Origin: Candidatus Avelusimicrobium ruminicola
GTDB lineage: Bacteria; Elusimicrobiota; Elusimicrobia; Elusimicrobiales; Elusimicrobiaceae
DNA: 5,676 bases
NCBI GenBank assembly: GCA_900319885.1
Contig: ONQH01000070.1
Span: forward strand, 1-5,676
Direction: 5' to 3'
Shown: positions 1 to 4,536 of the stretch, one piece after another
How the letters are laid out: the number at the start of each line of letters is the position of its first letter
How positions within the stretch are numbered: the stretch's first letter is position 1
Translations under genes and position numbers: made by a program
The notes under the pieces: generated by a model
Told to the model about the DNA's origin: nothing
Database searches by the model: none
Seen by the model: only the letters and a program-made list of their open reading frames with translations

Positions 1-1019
1 CTGGTAAAAGATTAAAAATACTCATTGATATCGGGGAAGGCCTTGGTGGAATGGTGATATCATTAAATTGGGTTTGTTACTTTTATAATAAATTCTGTAA
101 GGGAAAAGATGTAGATATAGATTGTTCCTCTTTTAATAAAAAAATTTTAGACAGTTTCGTTCCCGGTTTTGTTAAAAAGACGCTTTCTCCGGCAACGGAA
201 AAAGGGCGATATGATCTAAAAATATTTCTGGTAAGATGTCCTCAGGTTGTTTATGCTAATTTTGAAAAAATAAAGCAAATAAATCCGGAATTGTTTGATG
301 CCGTTACTAAATATATTTCCGCCGAAGAAGAATATGGCGTATTTTTTAGGCTTTCATACAAAAGAGATGCGATTACATACAATGTCCCCTCTACCAATGT
401 AAAACGTTGGCACCAACCCGATATACTGGACCTGTTTAATATTACAGAAGACTTTATTCTTCCCATAGAAATGCCAAATGAAGAAACAATTTTGAAAAAA
501 TTCAAACTAGAGAAGAAAAAGTATATTACCGTTAATCGGGAAGTAGGAATAGGCGGCAGTAATTCCACCAAATTATGGCCGATGGAGAATTATTTGAAAG
601 TAATTGAAAAATTGAAAGTTTCGTTTCCGCAATATACGATTGTTGAAGTCGGCACGGGAAAAGGGACCCCCATGAAAAGCGTTCATCACAATCTTGCAGG
701 TAAAACCTCCCTTGATGAAATAAAAGTTGTTTTAAAAAATTCTTTGCTTCATATAGACGGAGAAGGCGGACTGGTGCATTTAAGGCACGCGTTAAAAGGC
801 GGGGTCTCTTGTGTCCTGTTTGGCCCTTCTTCCCCCGAAGTACTTGGATATTCCGAAAATATAAACTTGTTAAGTAGTGCCTGCCCTATCCATTGTGAGT
901 TTTATCATGGGGATTGGTTAAGAGAATGCGTGAAAAACACCGACTGTGTTTGTATGAAGGCACTCACGCCTTCCTTTGTCTTTTCCAAGATAGGAGGCTA
1001 CTTGTCCACCTTAAAATAG
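1..1019 (+). CDS. GT9 family glycosyltransferase (heptosyltransferase-like), 5' end cut by window edge
   Basis: The frame is open from base 3 to the TAG at 1017-1019, giving 338 visible codons. The ATG at 51 is internal: the 16 codons before it encode GKRLKILIDIGEGLGG, the first beta strand and glycine-rich loop expected at the start of GT9 proteins, so the true start lies left of the window. Family members transfer heptose or a related sugar from a nucleotide-diphospho donor to a lipid-linked acceptor in the cytoplasm. Visible motifs (numbered from base 3) are STKLWP around 188-192 (the K-x-WP donor-phosphate motif), HIDGEGGLVHL at 250-260, LFGPS at about 272-276, and a Cys cluster (294, 298, 309, 315, 317) followed by LTPSFVF. 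The closest relative in the window is the GT9 protein at 2075-3277, which shares these motifs in order. Odd points: the usual GxGD loop reads GLGG, losing the catalytic Asp, and the first 600 bases are AT-rich (about 34% GC by hand count). Family assignment is confident; substrate and activity are unknown. Confidence 0.85.
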   Translation, partial: GKRLKILIDIGEGLGGMVISLNWVCYFYNKFCKGKDVDIDCSSFNKKILDSFVPGFVKKTLSPATEKGRYDLKIFLVRCPQVVYANFEKIKQINPELFDAVTKYISAEEEYGVFFRLSYKRDAITYNVPSTNVKRWHQPDILDLFNITEDFILPIEMPNEETILKKFKLEKKKYITVNREVGIGGSNSTKLWPMENYLKVIEKLKVSFPQYTIVEVGTGKGTPMKSVHHNLAGKTSLDEIKVVLKNSLLHIDGEGGLVHLRHALKGGVSCVLFGPSSPEVLGYSENINLLSSACPIHCEFYHGDWLRECVKNTDCVCMKALTPSFVFSKIGGYLSTLK

Positions 1020-2051
1020 TTGCTTTTGTAAAACCACATTTTTTATTTTTGCGGCCGTGTTTTGGAGGTCGTATCCTTTCATGATGCCGTTGAAGTTTTT
1101 TGGCATAGGATGAATGGGCGTGATGGCAAACGAGCCCATATAGGGTAAAGGCGCAAATTGAATAGAGGGCCTTTTACCGCCGTAGAAGGCCACTAATGGC
1201 CTTTGATAGGTGCATGCCACATGAACGGCTGCGCTATCCACCGCTATTACTAGGTCTGCCTTAGAGATCAAACAAAACCATTGAGCTAACGTTTGACGGG
1301 GCAAAATGGTTTGTGTAATGTTGGCGTCTGAAAGCAAATACAAAGTGCTTTGATGGCCCTGGGGAAACATAAGATGAAATTTTCCTTCGTTTCCTTCTAA
1401 CGCCCGTTTCATAATGGTTTTAAATTCCTGCGGATCTAGTTGCCGGGTGCTCCCAAAAGGGCACACCATTACGTTTAATTTATCTTTTTTAATAAATTGG
1501 TTAATGTTGCCTTCTTCTTTTTCTACGGAGGGTAATCGGTATTTAGTGGACTGGTCTCTCAAATATTGGTTTAGGCTGGTAAGTGTCAAAAGCTGGCTTA
1601 AATGAATATGATCTAGTTGAGAAATATATTCATTGTAATTTTTGACGGTACTGGTGTTATAAGATTTCTTTATTTCTTTTTCAAAACATATTACGTATGA
1701 AAAATTTAGCAAAAACGAAAATAAAATTCCCTTTGTAGTAAACCGGGGTGAACAGTCCAAAAACAATTGCCATTTATTTCTATGCGTTAAAGCATAGAAA
1801 ATAGATTGTTTGACTAGTTCTACATTAAGAGGATTGTTTTTAAAAATAAATTCGTTTCGGGGATGACTTATAACGCCAATTTTGGCACGGGGATAAGTAA
1901 ACCTTAGCTGGCCAAGGGCTGCGGTTAGGACGATGGCATCCCCCACAGCAGAGCCTATTGGATTTACTAAAATAGACTGCACATCCGTAAAATCAATTTT
2001 GCCGTGAGGCGGTTTAGAAGCAAAAATTTTAGCAAATAATCTTTTTATCAT
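1011..2051 (-). CDS. GT9 family glycosyltransferase (heptosyltransferase-like)
   Basis: This 346-residue protein has the length usual for LPS heptosyltransferases. The N-terminal domain opens with a short basic-hydrophobic stretch (MIKRLFAKIFASK), then a beta strand and loop ILVNPIGSAVGDAIVLTAAL (27-46), with the family Asp at 38. The C-terminal domain has CPFGSTRQL (197-205), then KADLVIAVDSAAVHVA (264-279), the D-S/T-x-x-x-H donor-site motif with Asp272 and His277, and LVAFYGG (286-292). Unlike the other two GT9 proteins here it has no Cys cluster at the C-terminus, and it lacks the K-x-WP motif, so it is a more distant member. The start at 2049-2051 is the only good ATG in frame. No strong Shine-Dalgarno precedes it (AAGATGA at best), and the upstream gene ends 23 bp away, which suggests expression from the same mRNA. 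Its 3' end overlaps the convergent gene by 9 bp. GC is about 39% overall and about 29% over 1561-1860 by hand count. The substrate cannot be told. Confidence 0.85.
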   Translation of the reverse strand: MIKRLFAKIFASKPPHGKIDFTDVQSILVNPIGSAVGDAIVLTAALGQLRFTYPRAKIGVISHPRNEFIFKNNPLNVELVKQSIFYALTHRNKWQLFLDCSPRFTTKGILFSFLLNFSYVICFEKEIKKSYNTSTVKNYNEYISQLDHIHLSQLLTLTSLNQYLRDQSTKYRLPSVEKEEGNINQFIKKDKLNVMVCPFGSTRQLDPQEFKTIMKRALEGNEGKFHLMFPQGHQSTLYLLSDANITQTILPRQTLAQWFCLISKADLVIAVDSAAVHVACTYQRPLVAFYGGKRPSIQFAPLPYMGSFAITPIHPMPKNFNGIMKGYDLQNTAAKIKNVVLQKQLF

Positions 2052-2074
2052 GAATTCATCTTGGTAGTAAACGA

Positions 2075-3277
2075 CTACCTGGAAATTCCTTTGAATGTAT
2101 TTTGTACTGCGTCAAATACTACTTGTGGTGTAATACTTGCCAAACATTGCTTTTCGGGCGGGTATCCGAGCATACAATGAGTCATCCAATGTTTAGTGAT
2201 ATTCATACATCCCCCACAAAACGGGGCCTCTATATTGGTATTGCGTGAATAACCCAAATACGCTGCTTTTGACGGACCAAAAAGCACCACGCACGGGGTT
2301 TGTGTAAGGTTGGCCAAGTGTACCATGCCGCTTTCTCCATCCAAGTGAAGGCGGGCCCCTTTTAATACATGGGGTAAGTCGGCAATAGCGGTTTTCCCTA
2401 CAAGCGAGAGATCTACAAAATCAAAAGGCTCACTGGTGTTTCCCCCCAGTTGCACTATTTTTATATGTGCAAATTGTTGCTTGAGCAGTTTGACCAGTTG
2501 CTCCCAATACGAGCGTGGCCAGTTGCGGGTACGGTCACTATGGGTAGGATCCGTATGCGGGTTAATTCCGTCGTGAATCGTAATATACGTATCCTTTGTT
2601 AATCCCAGCCGGTCCAGGGTGCGCTTGGTCATAGTCTCGTCTAATGCCAAAGGAGCCGGATCGTTTTGATGCACTTCCAACCCCGTAAACCATCCTAAAT
2701 TGGTAATACGGCTACCTCCATGCGCGATGGCAATTTCGGCTAATTGCCCATCCAAATAAGGCGTATAGGTGGCAAACGGTTTGAAACAGCGTTGCACGTC
2801 TAGTCCTTTTTCAATGAAGGGCCACAAGTGCGGTGCTAATTTTTTAATGCGTCCTTCGTTGATGAAATCGTACATTAAGAGGTGACATCCGGAAATGACC
2901 AAATCAAAAGACTCAGGAATATATTTGTTGGAACAAAATTCGTCAATTAACCCATCTGAAAACACCATATCCACAATGTTTTTATGATCGTAGGCAAAAT
3001 AAATACGTGCGTTAGGTACAACTTCACGCAATTTTTTAATCAGCACACGGGTCATGCATACATCCCCAATCCCCCCCTTAATGTGTACCAATACTTTTAA
3101 GTCTCCGGTAGGGGGAGTGGCTTTCTTAAATAAACGTTTGAGACGAAGTTTTGTGCTTTTGCGCCATAAGTTGAATTTCATGGCACTGCGCACCAAAGAA
3201 CTATCTTGTGCGGCGGCTTCTACCAAGGCACCGGCGCGTAAACCGGCTAATTTGAAAGAATCTAAATTTTGGCTCAT
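2075..3277 (-). CDS. GT9 family glycosyltransferase with N-terminal extension
   Basis: This 400-residue protein probably transfers heptose or a related sugar to a lipid-linked acceptor. Residues 1-58 are an extension before the usual GT9 start. They include an Ala-rich stretch (10-23) and a basic amphipathic stretch at 34-52 (KFNLWRKSTKLRLKRLFKK) that could lie on the membrane. The fold then begins with KVLVHIKGGIGDV (61-73), with the family Asp at 72. Later motifs are YITIHDGINP (231-240), RTRNWP (249-254), HLDGESGMVHLA (311-322), CVVLFGPS (329-336), LGYSRN (341-346), four Cys at 354, 357, 368 and 378 with Trp364 between, then ITPQVVF. The ATG at 3275-3277 has a GGGGGAG Shine-Dalgarno stretch 4 nt upstream. 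Met33 is an alternative start that would remove the Ala-rich part but keep the basic segment. It is the first gene of a probable two-gene leftward operon and is divergent from the GT8 gene. GC is about 47% in the 300 bases counted (2101-2400), higher than the other two GT9 genes. Confidence 0.88.
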   Translation of the reverse strand: MSQNLDSFKLAGLRAGALVEAAAQDSSLVRSAMKFNLWRKSTKLRLKRLFKKATPPTGDLKVLVHIKGGIGDVCMTRVLIKKLREVVPNARIYFAYDHKNIVDMVFSDGLIDEFCSNKYIPESFDLVISGCHLLMYDFINEGRIKKLAPHLWPFIEKGLDVQRCFKPFATYTPYLDGQLAEIAIAHGGSRITNLGWFTGLEVHQNDPAPLALDETMTKRTLDRLGLTKDTYITIHDGINPHTDPTHSDRTRNWPRSYWEQLVKLLKQQFAHIKIVQLGGNTSEPFDFVDLSLVGKTAIADLPHVLKGARLHLDGESGMVHLANLTQTPCVVLFGPSKAAYLGYSRNTNIEAPFCGGCMNITKHWMTHCMLGYPPEKQCLASITPQVVFDAVQNTFKGISR

Positions 3278-3280
3278 ACT

Positions 3281-3288
3281 GCTCCCCC
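3281..3288 (-). promoter_or_regulatory. Shine-Dalgarno for the 2075-3277 GT9 gene
   Basis: Read on the - strand this is GGGGGAGC, with GGAG ending 4 nt before the ATG at 3277. It supports the long start (400 residues) over the internal Met33. Confidence 0.65.
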
Positions 3289-3289
3289 G

Positions 3290-3313
3290 TATATGTTATA
3301 ATTGTAACATATA
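3290..3313. promoter_or_regulatory. Palindrome with divergent -10 elements between the GT9 operon and the GT8 gene
   Basis: Two perfect 9-bp arms, TATATGTTA (3290-3298) and TAACATATA (3305-3313), flank a 6-bp centre. The + strand carries a perfect TATAAT at 3297-3302, placed about right for a short leader to the ATG at 3335. The - strand carries TACAAT (3301-3306) and TATAAC (3295-3300), either suitable as a -10 for the gene starting at 3277. No good -35 hexamer is seen for either direction at 16-18 bp, so recognition may need an activator or rely on the -10 alone. The symmetry could also be an operator for a dimeric regulator that controls both directions at once. The motifs are visible; the function is inferred. 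Confidence 0.5.
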
Positions 3314-3325
3314 AAAGGTCTTTGC

Positions 3326-3330
3326 GGAGG
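3326..3330 (+). promoter_or_regulatory. Shine-Dalgarno for the GT8 gene
   Basis: GGAGG ends 4 nt before the ATG at 3335. The spacing is on the short side but the match is perfect and fixes the start. Confidence 0.75.
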
Positions 3331-3334
3331 AATT

Positions 3335-4294
3335 ATGAAACCATACGCGTTATTTTTTGCCACGAACCGTCGTTTTCTATTTGCGTTAGCCGTGATGTTA
3401 ATGAGTTTGCGGGATAAATCCCCCAAAGTGCTTGAAAAAGCCGATGTGCTGGTGTACCACCAAGGCCTTACCGAGCAAGACCAGGCTTTCCTAAACCGCA
3501 TTTTGCCTTGCCAATTTACTGAATACAAATTTGCCGTACAAACTGATTTTGAAAACATCAATTTTAAGCATTTTACACAACTGACGTTTGCCCGGTATGA
3601 AATTTTTGACCTGCTGACCAAGTACGAACGCGTGCTTTATATGGACGTAGATATGATGATTGGCGGCGAACTGTTACCTATTTTTGAAAATTACGCCAAG
3701 CAAGGCGGGGTGGCCATGTGTAAAGACACCCAAAAGGGCCTTACGCTTATTACCAAAAACTTCAAAGAGCCTTTGCCTCAATATGATATGACCGTTCCTT
3801 GTTATAACGCCGGGATGACCCTATTTGCCCGCCCGATGAATCAGCAAGACAAGTTACGGATGTGGTGCTATCACAAAACCGCTGAGTGGCTAGAAAATTT
3901 AGTTTGTCCGGACCAAGGAGTCGTAAATGTGATGCTCCAAGAGTTTGACATCCCGATAGACGTCTTGCCGGATACGTGCAACTGCCTTCCCTCCAATCCA
4001 AAATATTTAGATAAAAACCGCCACGATGTGCTGGTGTATCACTGTGCCGGCGGCGGGGTGCGGTTTTGGACCTATACGTGGAACGGTCCCTGGCAAAAAT
4101 ATTACCAGGAATATCTCAAAATGGGCGGAGAGCCGCATACGGATAAAGAACATGCCTGGCTTAAATTTATTAAGAAATACAATTTGCAACGTTTTGCGTT
4201 TTTTGATCGTTCGCCCGATCCGCAAATGCATCCGCACCGCTTTTTAAAGTATGTGCTTACCTATCCGTTTAAGTACGGGTTCAAGCGGAAATAG
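3335..4294 (+). CDS. GT8 family glycosyltransferase (LPS galactosyl/glucosyltransferase-like)
   Basis: This 319-residue protein matches the GT8 family, retaining enzymes that move a hexose from UDP-sugar to an acceptor using a divalent metal. Motifs in order are ALFFATNRRFLFALAVMLMSL at the N-terminus (nucleotide-binding strand and helix), FARYEIFDLL (85-94), LYMDVDMMI (101-109) with the DxD metal site at Asp104 and Asp106, YNAGMTLF (157-164), CPDQGVVNVML (191-201) and HCAGGGVRFW (236-245), which corresponds to the family's HxxGxxKPW metal/phosphate motif with Arg in place of Lys. The last 20 residues are basic and aromatic (ending KYGFKRK), as in LPS GT8 enzymes that sit on the inner membrane; there is no signal peptide. 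The start is fixed by the GGAGG at 3326. The gene stands alone between a divergent promoter region and a strong terminator. UDP-Glc or UDP-Gal is the likely donor by family precedent, but the acceptor is unknown. Confidence 0.9.
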   Translation: MKPYALFFATNRRFLFALAVMLMSLRDKSPKVLEKADVLVYHQGLTEQDQAFLNRILPCQFTEYKFAVQTDFENINFKHFTQLTFARYEIFDLLTKYERVLYMDVDMMIGGELLPIFENYAKQGGVAMCKDTQKGLTLITKNFKEPLPQYDMTVPCYNAGMTLFARPMNQQDKLRMWCYHKTAEWLENLVCPDQGVVNVMLQEFDIPIDVLPDTCNCLPSNPKYLDKNRHDVLVYHCAGGGVRFWTYTWNGPWQKYYQEYLKMGGEPHTDKEHAWLKFIKKYNLQRFAFFDRSPDPQMHPHRFLKYVLTYPFKYGFKRK

Positions 4295-4303
4295 ATATTT
4301 CCC

Positions 4304-4322
4304 CCCAGTTCCCTAAACTGGG
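4304..4322 (+). other. Small hairpin just after the GT8 stop
   Basis: CCCAGTT (4304-4310) pairs with AACTGGG (4316-4322) around a 5-nt loop. No T-run follows directly, so on its own it is a poor terminator. It may protect the mRNA 3' end or pair with the stronger terminator downstream. Confidence 0.45.
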
Positions 4323-4336
4323 TTATTCTATTAACT

Positions 4337-4367
4337 GTCTCCCTCTCTTGTAGAGGGAGACTTTTTT
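4337..4367 (+). terminator. Rho-independent terminator of the GT8 gene
   Basis: GTCTCCCTCT (4337-4346) pairs perfectly with AGAGGGAGAC (4352-4361), a 10-bp stem with a 5-nt loop, followed at once by six T (4362-4367). It lies 43-73 bp after the GT8 stop and should separate that transcript from the dehydrogenase gene. Confidence 0.92.
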
Positions 4368-4392
4368 CTGCCAGGCCCTTATTTGATATAAT
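4365..4392 (+). promoter_or_regulatory. Candidate upstream promoter for the UDP-glucose dehydrogenase gene
   Basis: A perfect TATAAT lies at 4387-4392. The best -35 at a 16-bp spacing is TTTCTG (4365-4370), which is weak and overlaps the end of the terminator T-run. Initiation here would give a leader of about 137 nt. The -10 is clear; the rest is inference. Confidence 0.45.
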
Positions 4393-4436
4393 ATAAGTAA
4401 ATTTGACGAGGGACAATTTCCCGCTTTGTCTTATAT
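4391..4436 (+). repeat. Nested inverted repeats in the leader of the UDP-glucose dehydrogenase gene
   Basis: ATATAAG (4391-4397) and CTTATAT (4430-4436) are perfect 7-bp inverted arms. Inside them are GGGA/TCCC (4410-4413 and 4419-4422) and an overlapping alternative GACAA/TTGTC (4412-4416 and 4426-4430). The pairings are mutually competing and only moderately strong. They could be an operator or a leader RNA structure, or chance in AT-rich DNA. Confidence 0.35.
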
Positions 4437-4453
4437 GTTTGCCGGACTATAAA
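4426..4453 (+). promoter_or_regulatory. Candidate downstream promoter for the UDP-glucose dehydrogenase gene
   Basis: TTGTCT (4426-4431, 4 of 6 to TTGACA) and TATAAA (4448-4453, 5 of 6 to TATAAT) are 16 bp apart. This is the best paired -35/-10 set I see before the dehydrogenase. It would give a leader of about 77 nt. Confidence 0.45.
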
Positions 4454-4524
4454 AATAGAGTGTGGCCCAACATCAAACATGAAAAGGATTAAATAAAACG
4501 GTGTCAAGCTGTAAGCCCAAACGT

Positions 4525-4530
4525 GGAGGA
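4525..4530 (+). promoter_or_regulatory. Shine-Dalgarno for the UDP-glucose dehydrogenase gene
   Basis: GGAGGA at 4525-4530 leaves 7 nt between the end of GGAGG and the ATG at 4537. This is near-ideal spacing and settles the start. Confidence 0.85.
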
Positions 4531-4536
4531 AAGATA

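Noticed and set aside
51..53. ATG at 51 as the start of the first gene
   Set aside because: The 16 in-frame codons before it encode the conserved first strand and glycine loop of GT9, so starting here would remove part of the fold.
251..571. Open frame of 106 codons on the - strand
   Set aside because: It is antisense to a clear GT9 coding region, has no family motifs, and lies in AT-rich DNA where stray open frames are common.
3054..3314. Open frame of 86 codons on the + strand
   Set aside because: It is antisense to the N-terminal part of the third GT9 gene and shows no protein-family signal.
3274..3621. Open frame of 115 codons on the - strand across the divergent promoter region
   Set aside because: It overlaps the start of the GT8 gene and the palindrome, has no recognisable domain and no Shine-Dalgarno site.
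4403..4408. TTGACG as a -35 box
   Set aside because: The nearest good -10 (TTATAT at 4431) is 22 bp away, too far for a normal promoter.
4479..4496. Five-codon frame MKRIK in the leader of the dehydrogenase gene, considered as a leader peptide
   Set aside because: It has no Shine-Dalgarno site and no run of regulatory codons, and no attenuator hairpin follows it.
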